This document shows, piece by piece, positions 1-7,848 of a DNA stretch of 64,000 nucleotides. The notes under the pieces were generated by a model. That model saw only the letters and a program-made list of their open reading frames with translations, was not told the DNA's origin and made no database searches. Positions within the stretch are counted from its first letter, which is position 1, and every line of letters starts with the position of its first letter. A program made the position numbers and the translations under genes. Source of the DNA: CADCVT01 sp035940955 (GTDB lineage Bacteria > Actinomycetota > Thermoleophilia > Solirubrobacterales > Solirubrobacteraceae); the NCBI GenBank assembly GCA_035940955.1, contig DASZEJ010000158.1:24922-88921 (forward strand), in the 5' to 3' direction.

Positions 1-244
1 GGACGTGCAGGCGACGTACGTCGAGTTCGAGATCCTGCGGGCGCTGGCGTGCAACCCCGGCCGGGTCTTCACGCGCGAGATGCTGCTGACCCGGATCTGG
101 GGCGACTCGGCGTTCCGCGACCCGCGGACGATCGACGTCCACATCCGCCACCTGCGCGAGAAGCTCGAGCGCGAAGCGAAGGACCCGGAGTACCTCTTCA
201 CCGTGCGCGGCGTGGGCTACCGGTTCCGCGACAGCGACGAGTAG
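1..244 (+). CDS. Response regulator, C-terminal winged-helix DNA-binding domain (5' end outside window)
   Basis: The reading frame is open from base 2 to a TAG at 242-244. The 80 visible residues are the effector half of an OmpR/PhoB-family response regulator: the recognition-helix region RTIDVHIRHLREKLE and the closing hairpin FTVRGVGYRF are the family signatures. The receiver domain lies upstream of the window. It should bind promoter DNA once phosphorylated. The histidine kinase begins 11 bp downstream on the same strand, so the two form a two-component pair; the target genes cannot be told, although an HtrA-type protease follows the kinase immediately. Confidence 0.93.
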   Translation, partial: DVQATYVEFEILRALACNPGRVFTREMLLTRIWGDSAFRDPRTIDVHIRHLREKLEREAKDPEYLFTVRGVGYRFRDSDE

Positions 245-255
245 GCGGCTCGGCG

Positions 256-1641
256 ATGGCGCTGCGGCTCATCCGCACCAGGCTCGCGCTGCTGGTGTTC
301 GCGGTGGCCGTCGCGGCGGTCGGCTTCGTGTACGTCTACGTGGGGCCGTCGCTCGAGGAGAACCTGACGCAGCAGAAGCTCGACAGCCTCTCGTCGGACG
401 CCCGCGAGTTCTCCGACGAGATCATCGCCGCGCGCGACCTGCGGATCGAGAAGCTGCGCAAGGTGGTCGCGCGCACCGGCGACCGCGCCAGCGCGCGCGT
501 GACGCTGCTGCGGGTCGACCGCGTCGGCGGCACGCTCGAGGTCGCGCCCACCGCCGACTCGATCGGCCAGACCGCCGACCTGCAGTTCGAGGTGGCGACC
601 GAGGCGGCCCGGCGGCGGCGGATCGCGACCGGCACCGAGTCGAGCGTCGACGGCCGGCTCGGCCAGGCGGCGCTGCCGGTGCTGCGCGGCAACGACGTGG
701 AGCGGGTGATCGTCTACTCGGCGCCGCTGAGCGACGTGGAGGCGAACGTCGACCTCGTCCGCGACCGCATCCTGCTCTCCGGCGGCATCGCGCTGGCCAT
801 CGCGCTGATCGCCGGCCTGCTGCTGGCGTCGCGCCTGGCGCGGCGGATCAAGGCGCTCCAGGCCGTCGCCCTCCGCGTGGCGCGCGGGGACATGAGCGTG
901 CGCTTCCCGGTCGACCGCGACGACGAGATCGGCCAGCTCGCGGTCGCGCTCGACGACATGCAGCGCCAGCTCGCCCAGCTCGACAGCGCGCGCAAGCGGT
1001 TCATCGCCACCGCCTCGCACGAGCTGCGCACGCCGATCTTCTCGCTGGGCGGGTTCCTCGAGCTGCTGCAGGACGAGGACCTCGACCCCGAGACGCGCGA
1101 CGCGTTCCTCGCCCAGCTGCGCGACCAGGTCGAGCGGCTCGGGAAGCTCGCCACCGACCTGCTCGACCTGTCCAAGCTGGAGGCCGGCTCGCTGCGGCTG
1201 CGCCCGGAGCCGACCGACCTGGGCGTGCTCGCCCGGGCGGTGACGAGCGAGTTCGGGCCGGCGCTGGCGCGCCACGACTCGCGCCTTGAGCTGCGGCTCG
1301 CGGGCGGCGGCGTGGAGGCGGAGGTGGACCCCGAGCGGGTGGCCCAGATCCTTCGTATCCTCATCGACAATGCGCTCGCGCACACCCCGCCGGGGACCGA
1401 CATGGTGGTGACCGCCGGCCGCGAGGACGGGCACCTGCGCCTGTCGGTTCGCGACTTCGGCGAGGGGATCAAGCGCCAGTCGCTCGAGCGCCTCTTCGAG
1501 CCGTTCTTCACCGCCGGCGACAACCAGGGCTCCGGCCTCGGGCTCGCCATCGCGCGCGAGCTGGCCGAGCGGATGGACGGCCGGCTCTCGGTCGAGGCGC
1601 TCGCCGGCCGCACGACGTTCACGCTCGAGCTGCCCGCGTGA
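256..1641 (+). CDS. Sensor histidine kinase with HAMP domain
   Basis: A 461-aa inner-membrane kinase. Order of parts: transmembrane helix about residues 8-29, extracytoplasmic sensor about 30-170 without a family I recognise, second helix about 172-194, HAMP about 195-245, HisKA with the phospho-acceptor His255 in TASHELRTP, then HATPase_c with N box LIDNALAHTP (Asn372), DFGEGI and GSGLGLAI. The ATG at 256 starts just before the first hydrophobic helix; the frame is open further upstream but that part only shadows the regulator gene. It pairs with the response regulator in front and overlaps the next gene by 4 bp (GTGA), which suggests co-expression with the HtrA protease, a usual output of envelope-stress systems. 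Confidence 0.95.
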   Translation: MALRLIRTRLALLVFAVAVAAVGFVYVYVGPSLEENLTQQKLDSLSSDAREFSDEIIAARDLRIEKLRKVVARTGDRASARVTLLRVDRVGGTLEVAPTADSIGQTADLQFEVATEAARRRRIATGTESSVDGRLGQAALPVLRGNDVERVIVYSAPLSDVEANVDLVRDRILLSGGIALAIALIAGLLLASRLARRIKALQAVALRVARGDMSVRFPVDRDDEIGQLAVALDDMQRQLAQLDSARKRFIATASHELRTPIFSLGGFLELLQDEDLDPETRDAFLAQLRDQVERLGKLATDLLDLSKLEAGSLRLRPEPTDLGVLARAVTSEFGPALARHDSRLELRLAGGGVEAEVDPERVAQILRILIDNALAHTPPGTDMVVTAGREDGHLRLSVRDFGEGIKRQSLERLFEPFFTAGDNQGSGLGLAIARELAERMDGRLSVEALAGRTTFTLELPA

Positions 1642-2861
1642 CCAGGGCGATCGCGACGCCCCTGGCCGCCCTGGCGCTGGCCGTCGCCGGCTGCGGCGGC
1701 GGGGGCTCCGGCGTCGGGGGCGGCGGCGGCGGCGCTGACCGCGGGGACGACGCGGCGGCGCCCGAGACCGTCGAGCGGACGACGCGCGTCGAGGTCGTCG
1801 AGCAGCAGGGGGACGGCGGCGGCGGGTTCGACGCCCGCGCGATCTACCGCCGGGCCAGCCCGGGGGTCGTGACGATCATCAGCGTGTTCGAGGGCGGCGA
1901 CGGCGGCGGGATCCTCGGCGGCGGCGACGACGACCCGCAGAGCGGCCAGGGCTCGGGCTTCGTCGTCGACGAGGAGGGCGAGGTCGTGACCAACGCGCAC
2001 GTCGTCACTCAGGGCGAGGGCCGCGAGATCGAGAAGGCGCGGGAGGTGTACGTCAAGTTCGCCGACGACAACCAGGTGCCGGCCGAGATCGTCGGGTTCG
2101 ACCCCAACGCCGACGTGGCGCTGCTGCGCCTGAAGGAGCGCGACGGCCTGACGCTGCGCCCGCTGCCGCTCGGGCGCAGCCGCGACGTGGACGTCGGCGA
2201 GCCCGTCGCGGCGATCGGCTCGCCGTTCAGCGAGGAGCAGTCGCTGTCGGTCGGCGTCGTGTCGGCCACCGACCGCGCGATCGAGTCGCTCACCGGCTTC
2301 GACACGCTCGGCGCGGTGCAGACCGACGCGGCGATCAACCCGGGCAACTCCGGCGGGCCGCTGCTCGACGGCGAGGGCCGGGTCATCGGCATCAACGCCC
2401 AGATCCGCACGCGCAGCGGCGGCGGCGAGGGCGTCGGCTACGCGATCCCCGTCGACAACGTCAAGCGGTCGATTGAGGACATCGCCCGCCACGGCGAGGT
2501 CGAGTACGCCTACCTCGGCGTGTCGACCACCGCCGTCTACCCGCAGCTCGCCGAGCGCTTCGACCTCGGCGTCGACCACGGCGCGTGGGTGCAGGAGGTG
2601 GTCGAGGGCGGCCCGGCCGACGAGGCCGGCGTGCGCGCCGGCCAGGGCGACCAGCGCTTCCAGGCGCGCACGGTCTCGCCCGGCGGCGACGTCATCACGA
2701 AGATCGACGGGCACGAGATCGACACCGAGACCGACCTGGGGATCGTCGTCGCCAACCGGCGCCCGGGCGACCGGGTGACGCTCGAGCTGGTGCGCGCGGG
2801 CGAGCGGCGCACCATCGAGGTCGAGCTGGACGAGCGGCCCGAGCAGGTCGACCGCCCGTAG
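1638..2861 (+). CDS. htrA: HtrA/DegP-like serine protease, lipoprotein, one PDZ domain
   Basis: A 407-aa trypsin-fold protease. The N terminus is a lipoprotein signal with lipobox AVAGC (Cys about 19), followed by a Gly-rich and acidic linker, so the enzyme should be anchored outside the membrane. The catalytic triad is visible: His121 (TNAHVV), Asp159 (NADVALL) and Ser238 (GNSGGPLL). A single PDZ domain occupies about residues 290-400. The start is a GTG overlapping the kinase stop by 4 bp. The order regulator-kinase-HtrA fits a protein-quality-control operon at the cell envelope; this is inferred from order, and the actual substrates are unknown. Confidence 0.95.
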   Translation: MTRAIATPLAALALAVAGCGGGGSGVGGGGGGADRGDDAAAPETVERTTRVEVVEQQGDGGGGFDARAIYRRASPGVVTIISVFEGGDGGGILGGGDDDPQSGQGSGFVVDEEGEVVTNAHVVTQGEGREIEKAREVYVKFADDNQVPAEIVGFDPNADVALLRLKERDGLTLRPLPLGRSRDVDVGEPVAAIGSPFSEEQSLSVGVVSATDRAIESLTGFDTLGAVQTDAAINPGNSGGPLLDGEGRVIGINAQIRTRSGGGEGVGYAIPVDNVKRSIEDIARHGEVEYAYLGVSTTAVYPQLAERFDLGVDHGAWVQEVVEGGPADEAGVRAGQGDQRFQARTVSPGGDVITKIDGHEIDTETDLGIVVANRRPGDRVTLELVRAGERRTIEVELDERPEQVDRP

Positions 2862-3763
2862 TGGTCCTCGAGCTCGCCCTGTCGCTGCGGGAGGTCGTGC
2901 TCCCGCAGCTGGGCTCCCACGCGGCGCGGGCGCACGAGGGCGTCGCGGCCGGCGGCGACGCGACGTTCGCGATCGACGCGCGCGCCGAGGAGCACCTGGA
3001 GGCCTGGATGGCCGAGCACGCGCCCGGCGTCGCCCTCTACTCGGAGGACCGCGGGCTCGTCGGCGACGGCGACCGGGTGCTGATCGTCGACCCGGTCGAC
3101 GGGACGCGGCCGGCGCTGGCGGGGTTCGAGTCGGCGTGCGTGTCGGTGGCGCTCGCGCGGATGCCGGACCCGCGGATGCGCGACGTCGAGGAGGCGGCGA
3201 TCGTCGAGATCAAGTCGGGGGCGCGGTTCGTCGCGCGCCGCGGCGCGGGGCTCCGGGCGAGCGTCCCGCTGCGGCTGTCGGCCAACGAGGACGTCGAGCG
3301 CATGTTCTGGGTCTACGGCCTGCGGGGGCGGCCCGCCCGCGTGGTCGTCGAGGTCCTCGCCGAGCTGATCGACGCCTCGTCGGCGTGGGGCGCCGTGTTC
3401 GACCTCGGCTCGGCGACGTACGACACCACCCGCATCCTCACCGGCCAGCTCGACGCGTACGTCGAGCCCTCCCCGCGCATCGTCGACGAGGTGCCGGGGA
3501 TGCGGGCGCAGTTCGAGCGCGTCGGCCGCGGCGCCGTGCTCAACAACACGCCGTACGACCTCGCCGCGGCCGTGCTGTGCCTGGTCGAGGGCGGCGCCGT
3601 GGTCACCGACGCGCACGGCGAGCCGCTCGACGACCGGCCGCTGCTCGGGTCCGGCGTCGAGCACCAGATCGCCTGCGTCGCCGCCGCCAACCCCGCCCTT
3701 CACGCCAAGCTGCTGCGCGCGGTGGACGACGGCGTGCGGCGCCTCACCGCGACTCCCGGGTGA
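2861..3763 (+). CDS. Inositol monophosphatase family (IMPase) phosphatase
   Basis: A 300-aa protein of the Mg-dependent IMPase/FBPase-like family. Metal-site motifs are SED (61-63), DPVDGT (77-82) and YDLAAAV (about 232-238), the last being the family's usual WDxAA motif with Tyr in place of Trp. The GTG start shares one base with the htrA TAG stop. Family members hydrolyse inositol-1-phosphate, fructose-1,6-bisphosphate, PAP or other sugar phosphates, and the substrate cannot be read from sequence. The gene directly precedes trehalose-6-phosphate synthase and no HAD-type otsB is seen in the window, so a role on trehalose-6-phosphate is possible but unproven. Confidence 0.85.
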   Translation: MVLELALSLREVVLPQLGSHAARAHEGVAAGGDATFAIDARAEEHLEAWMAEHAPGVALYSEDRGLVGDGDRVLIVDPVDGTRPALAGFESACVSVALARMPDPRMRDVEEAAIVEIKSGARFVARRGAGLRASVPLRLSANEDVERMFWVYGLRGRPARVVVEVLAELIDASSAWGAVFDLGSATYDTTRILTGQLDAYVEPSPRIVDEVPGMRAQFERVGRGAVLNNTPYDLAAAVLCLVEGGAVVTDAHGEPLDDRPLLGSGVEHQIACVAAANPALHAKLLRAVDDGVRRLTATPG

Positions 3764-3767
3764 CCGA

Positions 3768-3773
3768 TACCTT
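3768..3773 (+). promoter_or_regulatory. -10 element for the otsA leader ORF
   Basis: TACCTT lies 9 nt before the ATG at 3783. The spacing matches the dnaB, purA and 14131 starts in this window, so transcription would begin at or next to the start codon and give a leaderless mRNA. No convincing -35 is seen. Confidence 0.45.
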
Positions 3774-3782
3774 GGTTCCTCG

Positions 3783-3854
3783 ATGCTCCGACCCGTCGCC
3801 GCCGGCAGCACGACCCTCGCCGGCCACCAGCTCGCCGAACCGTTGAGGGCCTGA
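3783..3854 (+). CDS. 23-aa leader ORF overlapping the otsA start
   Basis: An ATG 9 nt after a TANNNT element opens a 23-codon frame (starts MLRPVAAGST, ends AEPLRA) whose TGA shares its final A with the otsA ATG (TGATG at 3852-3856). otsA itself has no Shine-Dalgarno sequence in the right place, so termination-reinitiation from this small ORF is a reasonable way for it to be translated. There is no obvious run of regulatory codons, and I know no family for the peptide. It could be a chance ORF in the otsA leader. Confidence 0.4.
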   Translation: MLRPVAAGSTTLAGHQLAEPLRA

Positions 3855-5320
3855 TGGGCGCGCCGCTCGTCCTGGTCTCCAACCGCGGGCCGGTCACGTT
3901 CGGCCCGGGCGGCGAGGTCAAGCGCGGGACCGGCGGGCTCGTCACCGCCCTGACCGGCCTGGCGTCGCACCGCGAGACGACGTGGATCGCGTCGGCGATG
4001 ACCGAGGAGGACGTCGAGAAGGCGGCCGAGGCGGGCGGGCGGCCGTTCCCCGTCGAGTCGCCGGCGGGCGGGTCGTACGAGGTGCGGCTCGTGGCGTCCG
4101 ACCCGGAGGCCTACGAGCGCTTCTACAGCATCTTCGCCAACCCGATGCTGTGGTTCATCCAGCACTACCTGTGGGACCTGTCGAACGCGCCCGACATCCG
4201 CCGCCACGAGGTCGAGGCGTTCGAGTACGGCTACAACGTCGTCAACGAGGACCTCGCCGAGGCGGTGCTCGACGAGATCGACGGCGTCGAGTCGCCGATC
4301 GTGATGGTCCACGACTACCACCTCTACACGCTGCCGGCGCTCGTCCGCCGCGCGCGTCCCGACGCGTTCCTGCACCACTTCATCCACATCCCGTGGACGC
4401 AGCCGGACGCGTGGCGCGTGCTGCCGCGGCGGATCCGGAAGGAGATCTTCGAGGGGCTGCTGGCGAACGACATCGTCGGCTTCCACACCCGGTCGTACAG
4501 GTGGAACTTCCTGCAGTGCTGCCGCGACCTGATGGACCTCGACGTCGACTTCGCGCGCGGCGTCGTGCGCTGCGGCGACCGCGAGGTCTGGGTGCGCGCG
4601 TACCCGCTGCCGATCGACGCGGGCGCGACGTGCCGGGTCGCGGCGTCGGAGCGCACGCGGGAGTTCGAGGCGGAGCTGCTGCGGCGAAAGCGCGACTTCC
4701 TCATCCTGCGCGTCGACCGGGCGGACCTGTCGAAGAACGTCCTGCGCGGGTTCTCCGCGTTCGACCTCTTCCTCGAGCAGCACCCGGAGTTCGCCGAGCG
4801 GGTGACGTTCGTCGCCCAGCTCATGCCGTCGCGGACGGACGTGCCTGAGTACGCCGAGTACCTGGAGCGGATCGAGGCGCTGGTCGCCGTCGTGAACCAC
4901 CGCCACGGGACGCCCGACTGGATGCCGATCCAGCTCAAGCTGCGCGACGACCTCGAGGAGGCGATGGCCTCCTACAAGCACTACGACGTGCTGATGGTCA
5001 ACGCGATGTTCGACGGCATGAATTTGGTTGCCAAGGAGGGCCCGCTCGTCAACGAGGTCGACGGCGTGTCGGTCCTGAGCGAGAACACCGGCGCCCACGA
5101 GGAGCTCGGCGAGTTCGCCCTCAGCGTCAACCCCTTCGACATCCAGGAGACGGCCGACTCGATCCACGCCGCGCTGACCATGCCGCCCGAGGAGCGAGCC
5201 CGCCGCATGCGCGGCCTCCAGAAGATCGTCACCGCCCGCGACCCCGGCGACTGGATCGACGACCAGCTGGAGGACATCGGGCACAAGAAGTCGGCGCTGG
5301 AGCGGGCGGGGCGGTCGTAG
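3854..5320 (+). CDS. otsA: Trehalose-6-phosphate synthase (GT20)
   Basis: A 488-aa, full-length GT20 enzyme that joins a nucleotide-activated glucose to glucose-6-phosphate to make trehalose-6-phosphate, a compatible-solute precursor. Visible signatures are SNRGPV and GGLVTAL at the N terminus, HDYHLYTLP, HHFIHIPW, the RADLSKNVLRGF segment of the nucleotide-sugar half, and the hallmark DGMNLVAKE with SENTGAHEELG near the end. The ATG follows the leader-ORF stop directly (TGATG). The upstream neighbour is an IMPase-family phosphatase. A short G-run tract (GGGGC repeated) lies between this stop and the convergent gene. Confidence 0.95.
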   Translation: MGAPLVLVSNRGPVTFGPGGEVKRGTGGLVTALTGLASHRETTWIASAMTEEDVEKAAEAGGRPFPVESPAGGSYEVRLVASDPEAYERFYSIFANPMLWFIQHYLWDLSNAPDIRRHEVEAFEYGYNVVNEDLAEAVLDEIDGVESPIVMVHDYHLYTLPALVRRARPDAFLHHFIHIPWTQPDAWRVLPRRIRKEIFEGLLANDIVGFHTRSYRWNFLQCCRDLMDLDVDFARGVVRCGDREVWVRAYPLPIDAGATCRVAASERTREFEAELLRRKRDFLILRVDRADLSKNVLRGFSAFDLFLEQHPEFAERVTFVAQLMPSRTDVPEYAEYLERIEALVAVVNHRHGTPDWMPIQLKLRDDLEEAMASYKHYDVLMVNAMFDGMNLVAKEGPLVNEVDGVSVLSENTGAHEELGEFALSVNPFDIQETADSIHAALTMPPEERARRMRGLQKIVTARDPGDWIDDQLEDIGHKKSALERAGRS

Positions 5321-5345
5321 GGCGGGGCGGGGCGGGGCGGGGCGG

Positions 5346-5978
5346 CTACTCGAAGCCGAACTCGCCGTTTCCGGTGGCGGCGCCGCCAGCGGTCGCACCG
5401 CCGCCCGCCGTCGCCCCGCCGCTGCCGGCCGCCCCGCCGCGCGCGCCTACCCCTCCGCCCGCCGTCCCACCGCCTCCCGCCGTCGCACCGCCGCCGGCGG
5501 CGGCCCCGCCGCCCGCGCCTGCCCCTCCGCCCGCCGTCCCACCGCCGCGACGCGGGACTGCTCCGCCGCCCGCCCTCACACCGCCAGCGGTGGCCCCGCC
5601 GCTGCCGGCTACCCCGCCGCCGCGGCCGCCCGCCGCTCCGCTCCGCGGGACGGAGCCGCCGCCCCTGCGCGCCGCCCCGCGCCGCGCGCGAGCCCGACGC
5701 CGGGGCCGCTCCTCACGACCGCGCCGCGGCCCTCGCCCGCCACGCCGCTCACCTGCTCCTCGCCGGCGGGCGGTGCCGCCGGCGCCCGCCCCGGGAAGCT
5801 CCTCCACCCCCTCCTGCCCGTCGCCGACCACCGGCGGGAGTGACGCAGCAGGCGGCGCCGCAGGCAGCGGCGGCGGGTCGGCGCGCAGGCGCGGCCACAG
5901 CACGATCAACGCGACGACCGCGACGAGCGCGGCGGCCCGCCCGACGTTCCCCCACCTGATCCGGCGCAGCAGCTCCAT
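5346..5978 (-). CDS. Single-pass membrane protein with Gly/Ala-rich tail
   Basis: Read on the minus strand from ATG at 5978, this is a 210-aa protein: a short basic N terminus (MELLRRIRWGNVG), one transmembrane helix about residues 13-29, a Pro-rich segment, an Arg-rich stretch and a long tail of imperfect GGATAGG-type repeats ending in GEFGFE. The helix with preceding positive charge is the best sign that this strand is the coding one; the plus strand carries only the complementary Pro/Ala-rich frame. The function is unknown. The tail is built from short GC-rich DNA repeats and is probably length-variable. It is transcribed away from rpsF. Confidence 0.6.
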   Translation of the reverse strand: MELLRRIRWGNVGRAAALVAVVALIVLWPRLRADPPPLPAAPPAASLPPVVGDGQEGVEELPGAGAGGTARRRGAGERRGGRGPRRGREERPRRRARARRGAARRGGGSVPRSGAAGGRGGGVAGSGGATAGGVRAGGGAVPRRGGGTAGGGAGAGGGAAAGGGATAGGGGTAGGGVGARGGAAGSGGATAGGGATAGGAATGNGEFGFE

Positions 5979-6019
5979 GCGCCAATCAGGTCCGCGGGCG
6001 CCGCGAATCGCCCCCTCGC

Positions 6020-6025
6020 TACAGT
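6020..6025 (+). promoter_or_regulatory. -10 element of the rpsF transcript
   Basis: TACAGT lies 13 nt before the rpsF ATG. There is no Shine-Dalgarno sequence between it and the start, so the mRNA would have a leader of only about 6 nt or none. Confidence 0.45.
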
Positions 6026-6038
6026 GTGCGACCGCGCG

Positions 6039-6404
6039 ATGGCCGACGCCGCGATCACATACGACCTCAACATCCTCCTCGACAGCGAGCTGCCGGAGGA
6101 GCAGCGCGAGCGCATCCTCGCCGACGTCGAGGCGATGATCGCGGACACCGGCTCGATCGTCTCCGCCCACGACTGGGGCCGCCGGAAGCTGGCGTACGAG
6201 ATCCGCCACAAGCCCGACGCCGACTTCCACCTGATCCAGTTCAACGGTCCCCGCGAGCTGCTCGAGCGCCTCGACCGCACCCTCCGCATCACGGACGGCG
6301 TCATCCGCTACCGCGTCATCAAGCTCCGGGCCGGGACGCCCCCGCCGCCCGACCTGCGCTCCGTCGCCCCGATCTCCGGCGGCGACCCCGAGCCGGCGGC
6401 GTAG
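6039..6404 (+). CDS. rpsF: 30S ribosomal protein S6
   Basis: A 121-aa bS6 protein of the small subunit. Recognisable are the first strand TYDLNILLDSELPEE, the RRKLAYEI segment and the RFNG-like FHLIQFNG followed by a closing YRVIKL. The ATG at 6039 is preferred; an in-frame GTG at 6024 overlaps the -10 element. The order rpsF-ssb-rpsR-rplI is the widespread S6/SSB/S18/L9 cluster, here opened up by a 182-bp gap before ssb and a 451-bp gap before rpsR. Confidence 0.95.
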   Translation: MADAAITYDLNILLDSELPEEQRERILADVEAMIADTGSIVSAHDWGRRKLAYEIRHKPDADFHLIQFNGPRELLERLDRTLRITDGVIRYRVIKLRAGTPPPPDLRSVAPISGGDPEPAA

Positions 6405-6538
6405 CCGCGCGGGCCACCCGCCCGCACCGCGCGCCCCCTCACGGCCGCTTCGCGACTCACCCGCGCCGCTCTGCGCCACCTTCGCAACGAACCTGCGGAG
6501 ATTCCGGCCTACACGCAAGTTCGGACCGAACCCGACCG

Positions 6539-6544
6539 TACACT
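6539..6544 (+). promoter_or_regulatory. -10 element of the ssb promoter
   Basis: TACACT sits 42 bp before the ssb ATG, within the rpsF-ssb gap. The transcript would carry a leader of about 35 nt that ends in a good ribosome site (AAAGGAG at 6572-6578). This gives ssb its own promoter apart from rpsF. Confidence 0.4.
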
Positions 6545-6586
6545 CGCGGTCCAGCGCAAAGTTCGTTGCCGAAAGGAGCTCGCGGG

Positions 6587-7066
6587 ATGGCCGCGACCAA
6601 CATCAACAGGGTGGTTCTCACTGGCCGCCTCACGCGAGACCCGGAGCTGCGGTCGCTGCCGAGCGGCATGTCGGTGTGCAGCCTGCGCCTCGCCTTCAAC
6701 ACCCGCAAGAAGGACCCCTCGTCCGGAGAATGGGGCGAGAAGGGCAACTTCATCGACGTTACGATCTGGGGCCGCCAGGGCGAGCTCGCCGCCCAGTACC
6801 TGACGAAGGGCCGCGCGGTCGCGCTCGACGGCCGCCTCGAGTGGCGCGAGTGGCAGGACCAGTCGGGCAACAACCGGCAGAGCATCGAGATCATCGCCGA
6901 CAACGTCGAGTTCCTCGGAGGCCGCGACGACGTCCAGAACGGCGGCGGCGGCTTCACCCCACGGTCCGACGTCCCCGTCGACACAAACGACTTCGCTCCG
7001 GCAGCGGTCGGCGGTGGCGGAGGCGGCGGCGGCTCCGCTCCGGCGGACGACGACATCCCGTTCTAG
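6587..7066 (+). CDS. ssb: Single-stranded DNA-binding protein
   Basis: A 159-aa SSB. The OB-fold spans about residues 1-112 (NRVVLTGRLTRDPELR, FIDVTIWGRQGELAAQYL, VALDGRLEWREW), followed by a disordered Gly-rich linker with a run of glycines and the acidic tip DDDIPF that recruits replication and repair partners. The start at 6587 is set by AAAGGAG 8 nt upstream. It lies in the rpsF-ssb-rpsR-rplI cluster just upstream of dnaB, so replication and translation proteins sit together. Confidence 0.97.
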   Translation: MAATNINRVVLTGRLTRDPELRSLPSGMSVCSLRLAFNTRKKDPSSGEWGEKGNFIDVTIWGRQGELAAQYLTKGRAVALDGRLEWREWQDQSGNNRQSIEIIADNVEFLGGRDDVQNGGGGFTPRSDVPVDTNDFAPAAVGGGGGGGGSAPADDDIPF

Positions 7067-7092
7067 CCCGTCGGCGCCGCTCCGCGCGTGCC

Positions 7093-7225
7093 TTCGAACC
7101 GGCGGGCTTCCCTCCGCGGGAGCCCGCCGCTTGCGCGGTGCGTTCGAACCGGCGGGCTTCCTTCGCACAAGGCCCGCCCTGCGGCGCGCTTCGAACCGGC
7201 GGGCTTCCTTCGCGGGAGGCCCGCC
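7093..7225. repeat. Three tandem hairpin repeats after ssb
   Basis: The 19-bp sequence TTCGAACCGGCGGGCTTCC recurs exactly at 7093, 7143 and 7190 (periods 50 and 47). In each copy GGCGGGC pairs with a GCCCGCC 10-14 nt later, giving stems of 7-11 bp. Frames reading through the array encode only low-complexity Arg/Gly/Pro peptide, so I treat it as non-coding. The copies may act as terminators or mRNA-stabilising structures between ssb and rpsR. Confidence 0.75.
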
Positions 7226-7327
7226 GCTCGGCGCCCCCCGCGGCGTTCGCGCGCCTGAACCTGACGCGCTCCCAGCAGCGCCCGAGGGAGAGATGTCGTC
7301 TCGTCGGGCTCTGCGTCCGGCCGGCGC

Positions 7328-7380
7328 GGGGTGTGGGCGACATTCTGGTTCGCAGTGGATGGGAATGTCGCCCACACCCC
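7328..7380. repeat. Perfect 18-bp inverted repeat in the ssb-rpsR gap
   Basis: GGGGTGTGGGCGACATTC at 7328-7345 is the exact reverse complement of 7363-7380, with a 17-nt loop. No U-run follows on either strand, so it is not a classical terminator. It lies 138 bp before rpsR and is unrelated to the hairpin array at 7093-7225. It could be a REP-like element or a binding site. Confidence 0.85.
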
Positions 7381-7517
7381 TTCGTTCGCCGCTCCCGACC
7401 CGTGGCGACACCGCCGCCGCGAGGCCGCTCAGGGCCGACGTGTCACAATGATGGCTCGCCGGCGCGCGGGGCAGGGTCGCGTGCGGCCTGACGTCGAAGA
7501 CTTCGAGAGGTTCTCCA

Positions 7518-7844
7518 GTGGCCAAGCAGCGCAACCGGCGCCCGGTTCGGCGCCGTGATCGGAAGGGCGGGTCCGCCGGCGGGCGGCGCAAGCCCTGTCC
7601 GTATTGCAAGGACAAGATCGAGCACGTCGACTACAAGGACGTCGACGGGCTGCGGCGGTTCATCTCCGAGAAGGGCAAGATCCGCTCGCGGCGGATCACG
7701 GGCGCGTGCCGGCGGCACCAGAGCCAGATCGCCCGCGCCGTCAAGCGCGCGCGAGAGCTCGCGCTGCTGCCGTACGTGAACGAGAACGCCGGCCGCGAGA
7801 GCGGCGGGCGCGGCGGGCGCGACCGCGACCGGGACCGCGACTAG
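7518..7844 (+). CDS. rpsR: 30S ribosomal protein S18
   Basis: A 108-aa bS18. The core contains CPYCKDKIEHVDYKDV, the cysteine-bearing form of the protein, and the RSRRITGACRRHQ segment that contacts 16S rRNA and S6. The C terminus carries an extra Gly/Arg/Asp tail of about 17 residues (RESGGRGGRDRDRDRD) not found in typical S18, which runs about 75-90 aa. The GTG start at 7518 is preceded by GAGAGG. It is 451 bp after ssb and 4 bp before rplI. Confidence 0.95.
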   Translation: MAKQRNRRPVRRRDRKGGSAGGRRKPCPYCKDKIEHVDYKDVDGLRRFISEKGKIRSRRITGACRRHQSQIARAVKRARELALLPYVNENAGRESGGRGGRDRDRDRD

Positions 7845-7848
7845 CCGC

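Noticed and set aside
5374..6138. Long Pro/Ala-rich frame on the plus strand
   Set aside because: It is the complement of the Gly/Ala-rich tail of the minus-strand gene at 5346-5978, which has a transmembrane helix and a sensible start.
7328..7380. Rho-independent terminator of ssb
   Set aside because: The stem is perfect, but the loop is 17 nt and no T-run follows on either strand, and it lies 260 bp past the ssb stop.
6954..7491. Several Arg/Gly-rich frames through the ssb-rpsR gap
   Set aside because: They run across tandem hairpin repeats, differ in every frame, lack ribosome sites and show no known fold.
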